Assembly: GCA_020250175.1 (NCBI GenBank)
Contig: JADCEN010000009.1
Coordinates: 1 to 64,000 of the forward strand
Direction: 5' to 3'
From: Rhodobacter sp.
GTDB taxonomy: Bacteria > Pseudomonadota > Alphaproteobacteria > Rhodobacterales > Rhodobacteraceae
DNA length: 64,000 nt
Part shown: one piece after another, positions 36,238 to 45,693 of the stretch
Position numbering within the stretch: the first letter of the stretch is position 1
Layout of the letters: each line of letters starts with the position of its first letter
Notes under the pieces: generated by a model
The model's input: the letters and a program-made list of their open reading frames with translations, nothing else
The model's database searches: none
Told to the model about the DNA's origin: nothing
Translations under genes and position numbers: made by a program

Positions 36238-36811
36238 GGCCGGTTCCTTTCGCGACGCCCAAGTGTAACAGGTAATCTGGCGGGGTGAAGGCCTGTGGAC
36301 AAGGTTGCAGACGGTGTATGTGGCAAATGCCGGTCAAATCACCCCTGCCCTTCTGCCGGGGCCGTGATCGGGACGGCCCTGCATCCTTGCGGCAACGGCG
36401 TGCTGCGCAAAAGCCAGCGCATGGCTTGCACGCGGTGGCACACCGCCCGGCGCGGGCCGGGTACCCGCGCAAGACCCTGCGCAGCCCGGCACCGGGCGGA
36501 CGGGCGGGCGACGGCGGTTCCCTGCCCGGAAACGCGCCGGCCATTGTCCCAACCCCAATGACGCACCCGGCACATGGCAGGTGCCGCAGGCGACATTCCC
36601 CAAGCACGCCGGATAAAGCCCGTGACATCCGGGACAGGCAAGATGAAACTGGCGCAGCACGGGGCCGGGGCAGGACGGGCAGGCAAGCGGCTGCGCCGGA
36701 ACGGCCCCCCCGAACCCGGCCTGCGCGGCAGGGCGGGCCTTTTCGGCAGCCCAGCGGGGGGGGGCCGCAGAGACGGCAGGACGGTACTACGGTTCAGGAC
36801 AGGACAGGCGC
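36238..36811. other. 574-bp gap, probably degraded coding DNA
   Basis: No intact gene recognised. On the minus strand a frame open from 36786 to 36334 (first GTG at 36660) contains clustered zinc-ribbon-like pairs: ACPSCPG, ACPGCHGLYPAC and ACGTCHVPG, then LGLGQWPARFRAG. There is no convincing start codon with RBS and the frame loses character after about 36500, so it may be the remnant of a small Zn-ribbon protein. The plus strand, leading into the phosphotransacetylase-like gene, has no clear promoter. Confidence 0.3.
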
Positions 36812-37834
36812 ATGACCCCCACAAAACCCCCCGCTGCAGACCCTTCGAAATATGACCGGCTGATCGCTGCGGCCCAGGCCGAGGAAGCCCCCGTTACACT
36901 TGTCGTGCATCCCTGTGACGAGCCGTCCCTGCGCGGGGCGGTGGAGGCCGGGCGGGCAAAGCTGATCGCGCCCGTCCTGGTGGGACCGCAGGCAAAGATC
37001 CGGGCGGTGGCCGCGACCTTCGGCATCGATCTGACCGGATGCGGGATTGTCGATGCCCCGCACAGCCATGCGGCAGCAGACACCGCTGTGGCGATGATCC
37101 GCGCGGGCCGGGGCGAGCTTTTGATGAAGGGCAGCCTGCACACTGACGAGCTGATGCATGCCGTGGCCGACAAGCTGACCGGCCTGCAAACCGAACGCCG
37201 GATCAGCCATGTCTATGTGATGGATGTGCCCGGCCACGCCGAGACCCTGTTCATCACCGATGCGGCGATCAACATCTTTCCCGACCTGACTGCAAAACGC
37301 GACATCGTGCAGAATGCCATTGATCTGTTCGATGCCATTGGCCTTGGCACGCCGCGCGTGGCGATCCTTTCGGCGGTCGAGACGGTGACGCCCAAGATCC
37401 CCTCCACCATCGAGGCGGCGGCCCTGTGCAAGATGGCGGAACGCGGTCAGATCACCGGCGGCGTGCTGGATGGCCCGCTGGCCTTTGACAACGCAATCGA
37501 TCCCGAGGCGGCGCGGATCAAGGGCATCAGCCCGGCAGTCGCCGGTCGGGCGCAGATTCTTGTGGTGCCGGATCTCGAGGCTGGCAACATGCTGGCCAAG
37601 AATCTGATCTTTCTGACCCATGCGGATGCCGCCGGGCTGGTCCTGGGGGCGCGGGTTCCGATTGTGCTGACATCGCGCGCCGACCCGGTCCGGGTCCGTC
37701 TGGCCTCTTGCGCCATTGCAGCACTTTACGCGGCGGCGCGGCGCAAGACCGTGACACGTGCCGCGCCGTCACAGACCGGCGCAACAGCCCCCCCGGCAGG
37801 CGAAGACGGCGCGGACCGGGTCCCGGAATCCTGA
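36812..37834 (+). CDS. Phosphate acetyl/butyryltransferase family protein
   Basis: 340 residues, about the length of Pta/Ptb single-domain enzymes. Conserved TLVVHPCDEPSLRGAVEA near the N-terminus, GELLMKGSLHTDELMHAV, SHVYVMDVPGHAETLFITDAAINIFPD, GGVLDGPLAFDNAID and DLEAGNMLAKNL. Interconverts acyl-CoA and acyl phosphate. No acetate or butyrate kinase gene adjoins, and both flanks look degraded, so its partner is unclear. The C-terminal 20 or so residues after AAARRK are unconserved. Confidence 0.85.
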   Translation: MTPTKPPAADPSKYDRLIAAAQAEEAPVTLVVHPCDEPSLRGAVEAGRAKLIAPVLVGPQAKIRAVAATFGIDLTGCGIVDAPHSHAAADTAVAMIRAGRGELLMKGSLHTDELMHAVADKLTGLQTERRISHVYVMDVPGHAETLFITDAAINIFPDLTAKRDIVQNAIDLFDAIGLGTPRVAILSAVETVTPKIPSTIEAAALCKMAERGQITGGVLDGPLAFDNAIDPEAARIKGISPAVAGRAQILVVPDLEAGNMLAKNLIFLTHADAAGLVLGARVPIVLTSRADPVRVRLASCAIAALYAAARRKTVTRAAPSQTGATAPPAGEDGADRVPES

Positions 37835-38460
37835 CCTGTCGGTCTCCGCAACGGATCAGGAACCGGCTTGATCCTGTGTGAATCATGTCTCTGCTGGTGC
37901 CGACACGCGGTCGCGCCGGTGCCGGCAGCAGTCAGGATCGCCGGATGGCCGCAGTGTGTGCGCAGCGATGACAATCCCGCCGCAAGGCATGTGGCGCACC
38001 CGGACCCGTACTGGGCGTGTCCGGTGATCCTGCAGAAAGCGGGCGGATGGCCGGGCGGGGCAACGGCGCTGTCCGAAGGGATGATCCGGGTGCCGAACAA
38101 TCCCACGGCGGCACATCGGGCCGCAGGGCGCGACAGGGCCATGCAGAGACGGCGCGGCTGGTGCCTGCACTGTGGGGATGATGCGGTGTCGGGCTGTGTC
38201 ACCGGGCAGGCGCGGCTGACGGATGGCATCGGCGCCGCAGAATTCGCGCAGCACCTGCTGGCCCCGCCCTATCGCACCTTCCTGTTGCCCGGCACCGCCC
38301 ATGACCGGCCCGCGCCTATCCGTCTGGGGGTGGGCGGGGCGACGGAGCTGACCTTGAGACCGGTCTTTCCCGCGTAGCCCATCTGCTGGCCGCCTGGAAC
38401 TGAAGCCGGCGTGCCATCAGTCCGAAACCGACGGAGCCCGTGGCATTTTCCTGTTTCAGG
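37835..38460 (+). pseudogene. 626-bp gap with possible aminotransferase C-terminal remnant
   Basis: A frame at 37868-38377 has no family-like start, but its last third (about 38216-38352) reads LTDGIGAAEFAQHLLAPPY, then RTFLLPGTAHDRP and IRLGVGG, resembling the C-terminal end of PLP class I/II aminotransferases (roughly DG.DA..FA..LL...Y.TFLLPG.A.DRP.HIRLGVGG). Upstream Cys/Arg-rich sequence is not recognisable. Best read as a decayed gene; nothing else seen in this gap. Confidence 0.35.
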
Positions 38461-41088
38461 TCAGGCATGGCCCCGGTCAGGGACCACGCCCCGCGTCCCG
38501 CCGGCGATCAGCAGTGCGGCATCCGCCAGCGGCACCATGGGCGGGCGCGACGAAGGCACGGCCAGATAGCGCGGCTCCCAATGCGGATCGAACTTTGCCT
38601 TGAAGGCGCGCAGGCCGGAGAAATTGTAGAAATGCCCGCCATGCTGGAAGATGGCCGCGCCGAACCGGTTCCAAAGCCGCACGCCTTTGCGGGAGTCAAG
38701 GCCGGACAGGGGTGCCATCCCCATGGAAAAGCGGTCAATCCCCTGCGCTTTCATCCGCAGCATCAGGTCGGTGAACAGGAAATCCATGACGCCGGAGGGG
38801 ACATCGGACCGGTGGCGCATCAGATCGACCGTCGCTTCGGACTGGCATTCGGTCAGCATCAGATTTGCAAATGCGACGATCCTGCCCTGATGCCGGACCA
38901 GGGCAACGGGCCAGCGCTGCATCCAGCCCGGATCGAACCGGCCCACCGAAAAACGCTTCTCGCGCGTTTTCTTTGCGGCCAGCCATTCGTCTGAAATCTG
39001 GCGAAGTTCGGCAATCAGGGCAGGCTCATGCGGCGGCTGGACGATCTCCAGCGTCAGGCCGTCGCGCCCGGCCCTTGCATGGGCGGCGCGCAGTTTCTTG
39101 TGCGCCGCCCCCTCCAGCCCAAAGGCGTGCAGATCGACAACACCGCGTTCGCCAAGCTTGTGCAGGCTGAGCCCCAGATCCAGCATCAGCGGCAGATCGC
39201 CTTCGCCCACCTCGTAGAAGACCGGGCGCGCACCGGCGCGCCGCGCCGCGTCACAAAAGGCCCAGCCCAGTTCCAGGCCGGTTTCGGGGGGGCCGACCGG
39301 CCCGCCAAGCGCAATCCACGACCGGCCATGCACGCCGTACATGATGAAGCCGCGCCCGTCGTCGGAAAACAGCAGCGATTTGTCCCCTGTCAGCGCCAGG
39401 GCTGCATCGGGGTTGGCCTGTGACGCCACGATACGCGCAGCCCTGGCCAGATCGGCATCGGTCGGCGGGGCGGGATGCAGGCGCGGAACCCGCAGCAGCA
39501 GCGCCAGCGCGGCCACTGCCACCAGCAGGGCAAGCACAAGGCCCGCCCGCAGGGCGCGGGGTGCCTGCTGGTCGGTGGCAAACTGCCACCACAATTCGTG
39601 TGAATAGGGCGTGCCCTTGTGCGCAAAGACCAGCACGAACCCGACCGACAGCATCAGTCCAAGCACCAGAACAAACCAGACCGGTGACAGCGCACCGTGA
39701 ATCAGGCTGGTGCGGCGATGGAATTCACGCCGGAACGGCAGCAGGATCAGCATGCCGATGCCCAATGTGATCACGCTTTCAATGTCGAAGGCGTGTATCA
39801 GGGCAACGACGATGCCCACCGCCATCGCACCCAGCGTCAGCCAATAGGCCCCAAGGCTGCGACGCGCCACGCCCAGCGCCAGCACGATCAGCACAGCGCC
39901 CAAGACGCTGGACATCAGCGCCCCGCCTTCCAGCAGGACCAGCGGGAACACGCGTTCCAGCGCCTTGCCCGCTTCGGTGGTGTAGGGGACCAGCGCCGCG
40001 AAGGACATCCACAGTCCGGAACCAAAGATCATGACCGAAAGCACCACCGGCGCCATTGGACTGATCGCGCCCAGCGTCGGTGCCATGGCCGCCATGCGCC
40101 GGCCCAGTCGGAACAGCGGTTGCCGGCCCTTGGCACGGCGCACCACGACCAGCGCCTCGTAAAGCGCAAGAACGACAAGGGCCAGGAAGAAGGGGACCAG
40201 GAAATAGATGATCCGGAACATCAGCAGGGCAGCCGCCGCCTTTTCGACGGGGATGGTGCCGGGCAGGGCCGCAAGCACGACCGTTTCGAACACCCCCACC
40301 CCGCCGGGGACATGGCTGATGATGCCTGCCATCGTTGCGGTGGCGAAAATGCCCAGAAAGGCGCTGAACCCGATGTCACTGGCGGGCAGCAGAAGATACA
40401 GCGTCAGCGCCGCAAAGGTGATGTCGCCCAGGCTGAACAGCGCCTGTCCCAGCAAAACCGGCAGCGACGGCGCGCGCAGGGTAAAGCGCCCAAGTCGCAG
40501 GCTGCCGTTGCAGGCGCCCGCCACCGCCAGCGGCAGGGTCAGGGCAAGGATCAGCCCGATCGCCAGCCAGCGCATCTCAGGCGGGGAAAGGGGCGCAAGC
40601 GACCCCAAAAGATCAGGATAGAAGGCCAGGGCCCCAAGCCCCACGACCGTTGCCGCAATACCGTAGGATACCGAGGTAAAGGTGGAAACCGCCGCCACGT
40701 CATAGGCATCAAGACCCTGCCCCGAATAGATGCGGTACCGCACCGCGCCGCCCGACAGGGCGCTGAGGCCGATGGTATTGCCAAAGGCATAGGCCATCAG
40801 CCCGCCTGTCAGGGTCACCGGCAGTGGCAGAGGCTTGCCGATATAGCGCAGGCCCGACCAGTCATAGCCGACCAGAAACAGATACCCCGCCAGCGCCGTC
40901 AGATGAGCCAGCACCAGAATCAGGACGGGCGTGCTGCGCACCTGTGCGATCACATCCGCCAGTTTCACATCGCCCAAAAGGTGCAGAACCGCATAAAGAC
41001 CCAAGGCAAACAAGGCCATGGTCAGGGCATAGGGGAAAACGGCCCGTGCCGTTTGCCAGATGCCGGCGGCCTTGTCGGATAAGGGCAT
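38461..41088 (-). CDS. mprF: MprF: phosphatidylglycerol lysyl (aminoacyl) transferase/flippase
   Basis: 875 residues. The N-terminal flippase has about 13-14 TM helices (residues about 15-550: GLSALSGGAVRYRIYSGQGL, IISHVPGGVGVFETVVLAALPG are the UPF0104/MprF signatures). The C-terminal DUF2156 GNAT-like domain (about 560-860: GRGFIMYGVHGRSWIALGGPVGP, DLMRHRSDVPSGVMDFLF, GLRAFKAKFDPHWEPRYLA) transfers an amino acid from aminoacyl-tRNA to phosphatidylglycerol. Gives resistance to cationic peptides and acid. Lies 93 nt downstream of the CoA ligase on the same strand and may be read through from the aromatic operon. Confidence 0.93.
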   Translation of the reverse strand: MPLSDKAAGIWQTARAVFPYALTMALFALGLYAVLHLLGDVKLADVIAQVRSTPVLILVLAHLTALAGYLFLVGYDWSGLRYIGKPLPLPVTLTGGLMAYAFGNTIGLSALSGGAVRYRIYSGQGLDAYDVAAVSTFTSVSYGIAATVVGLGALAFYPDLLGSLAPLSPPEMRWLAIGLILALTLPLAVAGACNGSLRLGRFTLRAPSLPVLLGQALFSLGDITFAALTLYLLLPASDIGFSAFLGIFATATMAGIISHVPGGVGVFETVVLAALPGTIPVEKAAAALLMFRIIYFLVPFFLALVVLALYEALVVVRRAKGRQPLFRLGRRMAAMAPTLGAISPMAPVVLSVMIFGSGLWMSFAALVPYTTEAGKALERVFPLVLLEGGALMSSVLGAVLIVLALGVARRSLGAYWLTLGAMAVGIVVALIHAFDIESVITLGIGMLILLPFRREFHRRTSLIHGALSPVWFVLVLGLMLSVGFVLVFAHKGTPYSHELWWQFATDQQAPRALRAGLVLALLVAVAALALLLRVPRLHPAPPTDADLARAARIVASQANPDAALALTGDKSLLFSDDGRGFIMYGVHGRSWIALGGPVGPPETGLELGWAFCDAARRAGARPVFYEVGEGDLPLMLDLGLSLHKLGERGVVDLHAFGLEGAAHKKLRAAHARAGRDGLTLEIVQPPHEPALIAELRQISDEWLAAKKTREKRFSVGRFDPGWMQRWPVALVRHQGRIVAFANLMLTECQSEATVDLMRHRSDVPSGVMDFLFTDLMLRMKAQGIDRFSMGMAPLSGLDSRKGVRLWNRFGAAIFQHGGHFYNFSGLRAFKAKFDPHWEPRYLAVPSSRPPMVPLADAALLIAGGTRGVVPDRGHA

Positions 41089-41181
41089 GGTTCTCTCGCC
41101 AGGGTGTATTCGGATGCAGCTTTTGCAGTCTTGCTGAAAGCGCGGCTGCGGGCAATCCTACGCGCGGGCGGACCGGACAGA

Positions 41182-42807
41182 TCACTCGGGTCGGCGCAGG
41201 CGGAACCTTTGGATCTTGCCGGTCTGGGTCTTGGGCAGTGCGGAGGTGAACAGGATGCGGCGGGGATACTTGTAGGGCGCGATCACCGCCTTCACATGGG
41301 CCTGAAGCTCTGCCACCAGGGCGTCGTCCGGGGTCAGTCCCGGTGCCACAACCACATGCGCCTCGACGATCTGGCCGCGGTCGCCGTCTGCGGCACCGAT
41401 GACCGCGCATTCCAGCACGGCGGGATGCGCCAAGAGGGCCGCCTCCACCTCGGGTCCGGCAATGTTGTAACCGGCGGAAATGATCATGTCGTCGCTGCGG
41501 GCGGCAAAGTGGAACACGCCGTCCCCGTCCTGCCAGAAACTGTCGCCGGTCAGGTTCCAGCCGTTCTGCACATAGTCCCTCTGGCGGCTGTCGGCCAGAT
41601 AGCGGCAGCCGGTGGGGCCACGCACGGCCAGGCGGCCGACGGTGCCTCGCGGCAGGTCGTTGCCTGCATCATCGACGATCTTCGCCTCATACCCGGTCAC
41701 GGGTCGCCCCGTGCAGGCGGGGCGGTGATCGTCAAAACGGTTGGTGATGAAGATATGCAGCAGTTCGGTGGCACCGATACCGTCCAGAATCGGCTTGCCG
41801 GTGCGCCTGATCCACTCGTCATGGACCGGTGCGGGCAGGGTTTCGCCCGCGCTGACGGCGGCACGCAGCGACGACAGATCGGCCCCGTCCGCCATCGCCT
41901 TCAGCATGACACGGTAGGCGGTGGGGGCGGTGAAACAAACGGTGGCGCGGCAGCGCTCAATGATCTCGATCATGTTGGGCGGGGTTGCCTGTTCCAAAAG
42001 CGCCGCCGATGCGCCGAACCGCAGCGGAAAGATCGCAAGCCCGCCCAGGCCGAAGGTAAAGGCCAGCGGCGGCGAGCCGACGAAGACATCCCCGGGCGTG
42101 ACCTGCAGCACCTCTTTCGCGTAGCCGTCTGCGATGATCAGCAGATCGCGGTGGAAATGCATCGTTGCCTTCGGCTCGCCCGTGGTGCCGCTGGTAAAGC
42201 CCAGCAGTGCCACATCATCGCGGCCCGTGGGCGGCGGGGTGAAGCGGACCGGCTTGGACAGCGCCACCCGGTCCAGTTCGGCATCATGGGTGGCGGTACC
42301 GTCAAAGGCCACGACCCGCTTCAGCCAGGCCGAGTCCCCGGCGCAAGCGACCAGCTCGTCCAGCAGGCGTGTGTCGCACAGCGCCAGGCCAATCTGCGCC
42401 TTGTCGACGATCTTGGCCAACTCGCCCGCGCGCAGCATCGGCATGGTATTGACCACAACCGCCCCGGCCTTGGTCGCGGCCAGCCAGCAGGCCACCATCG
42501 CCGGCGTGTTGGCTGACCGGATCAGCACGCGGTTGCCCGGCTTGACGCCATACTCCCCGACCAGCGCATGGGCGATGCGGTTGGACCAATCGGTCAGTTC
42601 CCGGTAGGTGCGCCGCCGCCCGTTGCCGATCAGCGCGGTATGGTCGCCAAAACCGCGCTCCACCATCCGGTCGGTCAGTTCCACCGCGGCATTGAGCCAT
42701 TCGGGATACACAAAGCCCGCCTGCGGCAGGTCCGGCCACTGTTCGGGCGGCGGCAGGGCGGCGCGGGCGAAGCCATCGGTATGTCCTGTGGGGCCAAGCC
42801 GGTGCAT
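41182..42807 (-). CDS. abmG: 2-aminobenzoate(benzoate)-CoA ligase
   Basis: 541 residues, adenylate-forming ANL family. Motifs: ALLGFTSGTTGEPKATMHFHRD (A3), AVSAGETLPAPVHDEW, DGIGATELLHIFITNR (A5), GDSFWQDGDGVFHFAARSDDMI (A7/A8) and KTQTGKIQRFRLR with catalytic Lys (A10). Overall closest to benzoate/2-aminobenzoate-CoA ligases. Activates anthranilate to 2-aminobenzoyl-CoA for the monooxygenase at 46876-49161. Starts 17 nt after the ridA-like stop. Anthranilate as substrate is inferred from context; benzoate is the alternative. Confidence 0.87.
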   Translation of the reverse strand: MHRLGPTGHTDGFARAALPPPEQWPDLPQAGFVYPEWLNAAVELTDRMVERGFGDHTALIGNGRRRTYRELTDWSNRIAHALVGEYGVKPGNRVLIRSANTPAMVACWLAATKAGAVVVNTMPMLRAGELAKIVDKAQIGLALCDTRLLDELVACAGDSAWLKRVVAFDGTATHDAELDRVALSKPVRFTPPPTGRDDVALLGFTSGTTGEPKATMHFHRDLLIIADGYAKEVLQVTPGDVFVGSPPLAFTFGLGGLAIFPLRFGASAALLEQATPPNMIEIIERCRATVCFTAPTAYRVMLKAMADGADLSSLRAAVSAGETLPAPVHDEWIRRTGKPILDGIGATELLHIFITNRFDDHRPACTGRPVTGYEAKIVDDAGNDLPRGTVGRLAVRGPTGCRYLADSRQRDYVQNGWNLTGDSFWQDGDGVFHFAARSDDMIISAGYNIAGPEVEAALLAHPAVLECAVIGAADGDRGQIVEAHVVVAPGLTPDDALVAELQAHVKAVIAPYKYPRRILFTSALPKTQTGKIQRFRLRRPE

Positions 42808-42824
42808 GATGCGCTTTCCCCCGT

Positions 42825-43241
42825 TCAGTCTTTGCCCGGCTGCGGGATCACCGCTGTCGCCTCGATTTCCACCTTGGCGCGGTCCTCGACAAGGGCAACG
42901 ACCTGCACCAGGGCCATCGCCGGATAATGGCGCCCCAGCACCTCGCGGTAGGCGCGGCCAAGGTCCTTCAGCCGCGAAAGGTAATCATGCCTGTCGGTGA
43001 CATACCAGGTCAGGCGCACGATATGCTCCGGCCCCGCCCCGCCTTCGGCCAGGACGGCGACGATGTTGCGCAGCGCCTGACGGACCTGATCGACGAAGTC
43101 ATCGCTGTCGAAGGTCTGATCAGCCGTCCAGCCGACCATCCCGCCGGTGAAGATCATCCGGCCTTCGGCGGCGACGCCGCTGGAATAGCCCAGGGCGGGT
43201 TTCCAGGATTTCGGATGCAGGAATTCATGCGGCGAAGTCAT
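42825..43241 (-). CDS. RidA/YjgF-family enamine/imine deaminase-like protein
   Basis: 138 residues. RidA fold: YSSGVAAEGRMIFTGGMVGWTAD, DFVDQVRQALRNIVAVLAEGGAG, IVRLTWYVTD and the C-terminal AMALVQVVALVEDRAKVEIEATAV with a conserved Glu. Family members hydrolyse enamine/imine intermediates to ketones and ammonia. Translationally coupled to the thioesterase (ATGA, 43238-43241). In this operon a likely job is deaminating an enamine formed after ring reduction of 2-aminobenzoyl-CoA; this is inference. Confidence 0.85.
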   Translation of the reverse strand: MTSPHEFLHPKSWKPALGYSSGVAAEGRMIFTGGMVGWTADQTFDSDDFVDQVRQALRNIVAVLAEGGAGPEHIVRLTWYVTDRHDYLSRLKDLGRAYREVLGRHYPAMALVQVVALVEDRAKVEIEATAVIPQPGKD

Positions 43242-43648
43242 GGGGCACCCCTTTCCAGATGGGCGGCAAGACGGCTGCGCAGGGCCTCCGGCCAGGCGGC
43301 GGGCCGCCCCGCCTCGACCCAGACCAGCGTGAGATTTGCCGTGATCCGAAGCTCCTGCGCACAGCGCGCCGTCAGCATCAGGCTGACAGAGGCACCGCCA
43401 ATGCGCGTGACCGCCAGCGTGAACTCCAGCCGGTCGCCCAGGCGGGACGGGGCGTGGAAATCCGTTTCCAGCCGTGCCGTCGGCACGCCCTGGCCTGCGG
43501 CCATCATCCGGGCAAAGGACAGGCCCGCCTCGTCGGCGAAGAAGTTCTCGACCACCGAATTGGTCATCTCGAAGTAGCGGGGGTAAAAGACGATGCCGGC
43601 CGGATCGCAATGGTTGAATTCGACGGGGATGCAGCGTGTGTAGCTCAT
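43238..43648 (-). CDS. Hotdog-fold acyl-CoA thioesterase (4HBT family)
   Basis: 136 residues. [21 protein letters not shown] contains the catalytic Asp of 4-hydroxybenzoyl-CoA-type thioesterases; [20 protein letters not shown] follows. May release CoA from dead-end aromatic or alicyclic thioesters in this pathway. Overlaps both neighbours by 4 nt. Confidence 0.87.
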   Translation of the reverse strand: MSYTRCIPVEFNHCDPAGIVFYPRYFEMTNSVVENFFADEAGLSFARMMAAGQGVPTARLETDFHAPSRLGDRLEFTLAVTRIGGASVSLMLTARCAQELRITANLTLVWVEAGRPAAWPEALRSRLAAHLERGAP

Positions 43649-44781
43649 GCCAGAACCGATCGCGCGATGATAAGCTTCTGCACATCGCTGGCCCCTTCAT
43701 AGATGCGCAGCGCCCGGATTTCGCGGTACAGGCGCTCCACCGCGACCCCGCTGCGCAGGCCATCGCCGCCATGCAGCTGCAGTGCGGTGTCGATAACGCG
43801 CTGCGCGGCTTCGGTGGCCGACAGCTTGGCCATCGCCGCCTCGCGGCTGATGCGCGGCGCGCCGGTATCCCTGGCCCAGGCAGCCCGGTAGACCAGCAGG
43901 GCGGCCGCATCGATCTCCAGCGCCATGTCGGCGATGTGACCCTGCACCATCTGCAGCGCTGCCAGCGGCTGGCCGCCGATTTTGCGCGATTGCACACGCG
44001 CCAGCGCCTCGTCAAAGGCGCGGCGCGCGAATCCCAGCGCCGCCGCCCCGACCGTGGGGCGGAAGACGTCAAGCACCGACATCGCAATGCGAAAACCGGC
44101 ACCGGCCTCGCCGATCAGGGCCGTCTCCGGCAGCAGGCAGTCGGTCAGCACCAGCCGCGCCAGCGGATGGGGCGCCATGACGTCGATGCGTTCGGCCACC
44201 CGCAGGCCGGGCGTATCGGCAGGCAAGAGAAAGGCCGACAGCCCCCTGGTGCCCGGCCCCTCGCCGGTGCGGGCGATGATCACATAGACATCGGCGATGC
44301 CGCCGTTGGAGATATAGGTCTTCTCGCCGGTCAGCACCCAGCCGCCCTGCGCCCGCACCGCCGTCGTGGCCGTGCTGGCCACATCCGATCCGGATGCCGG
44401 TTCGGTCAGCGCGAAACCGGCCAGGGCGGTGCCGCTGCGGGTCCGGTTCAGCCAGCGGCGCTGATCGACCGAGCCGAACAGGCTGACGGCCCCCATGCCC
44501 AGACCCTGCATGGCAAAGGCGAAATCGGCCAGGCCATCGTGCCGCGCCAGCGTTTCGCGGGTCAGGCACAGGCCGCGCAGATCCAGCGTTTCGCCCTCGG
44601 CCGCCCCGGTCTGGCGCAGCCAGCCGCCCTGCCCCAGCATCACCACCAGCGAACGGCAGGCGGCATCGACATCCCCATGATCGACCGGCAGGTGCTCAGC
44701 GCACCAGGCGTCCAGCGCCAGCGCCAGGTCGCGGTGCCGCGCCTCGAAAAAGGGCCAGTCCAGAAAGCTGCGATCCGCCAT
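43645..44781 (-). CDS. Acyl-CoA dehydrogenase family protein
   Basis: 378 residues, FAD enzyme. [18 protein letters not shown] (flavin-contact signature 1), [32 protein letters not shown] and the C-terminal [13 protein letters not shown]...[20 protein letters not shown], where the Glu of IYEGAS is the usual catalytic base. Oxidises a CoA thioester after ring reduction. Preceded by a hairpin repeat that separates it from the enoyl-CoA hydratase gene by 99 nt, the only sizeable gap in this operon. Confidence 0.9.
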   Translation of the reverse strand: MADRSFLDWPFFEARHRDLALALDAWCAEHLPVDHGDVDAACRSLVVMLGQGGWLRQTGAAEGETLDLRGLCLTRETLARHDGLADFAFAMQGLGMGAVSLFGSVDQRRWLNRTRSGTALAGFALTEPASGSDVASTATTAVRAQGGWVLTGEKTYISNGGIADVYVIIARTGEGPGTRGLSAFLLPADTPGLRVAERIDVMAPHPLARLVLTDCLLPETALIGEAGAGFRIAMSVLDVFRPTVGAAALGFARRAFDEALARVQSRKIGGQPLAALQMVQGHIADMALEIDAAALLVYRAAWARDTGAPRISREAAMAKLSATEAAQRVIDTALQLHGGDGLRSGVAVERLYREIRALRIYEGASDVQKLIIARSVLA

Positions 44782-44785
44782 GGCT

Positions 44786-44831
44786 ATTATCTGTTCCCAA
44801 ATATCCCGGGGGTCGGGGGGCTGGCCCCCCG
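44786..44831. repeat. Dispersed hairpin repeat, copy 2
   Basis: ATTATCTGTTCCCAAATAT (44786-44804) followed by CGGGGGG (44814-44820) pairing with CCCCCCG (44825-44831). Same 19-base core and downstream hairpin as 8061-8114. Lies between the enoyl-CoA hydratase and acyl-CoA dehydrogenase genes, 5 bp from the latter's start. Confidence 0.7.
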
Positions 44832-44880
44832 TCCTGCCTCTGTCAAGTGGACTGCCGCAAGCATTGCGCGCACCCTTCCC

Positions 44881-45693
44881 TCAGTTCCCTTCGAACACGG
44901 GCTTCTCCTTGGCCACAAAGGCGCGGTAGGCCCGTTCGAAATCCCCTGTCTGCATGCAGATCGCCTGGGCCTGGGCTTCGGCCTCGATCGCCTGATCCAG
45001 GCTCATGTCCCATTCCTGTGCAAGCTGGGTCTTGGTGATGCCATGGGCAAAGGTCGGCCCGGCGGCAAGGCGCGCGGCCAGGGCCTGTGCCTCGGCCTCC
45101 AGCGTGTCAGCGGGGTGCAGGGCGTTCCAGAAGCCCCAGGCGGCGCCTTCGGCGGCGGTCATGGTGCGCCCGGTGTACAGAAGTTCGGCCGCGCGCCCCT
45201 GGCCGATCAGGCGCGGCAGCATCGCACAGGCCCCCATGTCGCAGCCCGCCAGCCCGACGCGGGTGAACAGAAAGGCGCATTTCGCCTCCGGTGTCGCCAG
45301 GCGCAGGTCAGCGGCCATGGCCAGGATCGCCCCCGCACCGACGCAAATGCCATCGACCGCCGCGATCACCGGCTTGCCGCAGGTGATCATCGCCCTGACC
45401 AGATCACCGGTCATCCGGGTAAAGGCCAGAAGGTCCTGCATCGGCAGGCCGATCAGCGGGCCGATGATCTCATGCACATCCCCGCCGGAACAGAAATTGC
45501 CGCCGTTCGAGGCAAAGACCACAACATCGACATCGCGGGCCTGGGGCAGCTTGCGGAAGGTGTCGCGCAGTTCGGCGTAGCTTTCAAAGGTCAGCGGGTT
45601 CTTCCGCGCGGGCCGGTTCAGCCGGATCGTGGCCACGCGGTTTTCGACCTGCCACAGGAAATGATCGGGCCTCAGCCCGGCAAGCGTGGTCAT
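44881..45693 (-). CDS. Enoyl-CoA hydratase/isomerase family protein
   Basis: 270 residues, crotonase fold. [22 protein letters not shown] at the N-terminus, [15 protein letters not shown] (oxyanion hole, first half), [28 protein letters not shown] (second half) and [20 protein letters not shown]. Adds water to, or isomerises, an unsaturated CoA thioester. Overlaps the MarR gene stop by 4 nt. The exact step in the 2-aminobenzoyl-CoA route is not assignable from sequence. Confidence 0.9.
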   Translation of the reverse strand: MTTLAGLRPDHFLWQVENRVATIRLNRPARKNPLTFESYAELRDTFRKLPQARDVDVVVFASNGGNFCSGGDVHEIIGPLIGLPMQDLLAFTRMTGDLVRAMITCGKPVIAAVDGICVGAGAILAMAADLRLATPEAKCAFLFTRVGLAGCDMGACAMLPRLIGQGRAAELLYTGRTMTAAEGAAWGFWNALHPADTLEAEAQALAARLAAGPTFAHGITKTQLAQEWDMSLDQAIEAEAQAQAICMQTGDFERAYRAFVAKEKPVFEGN

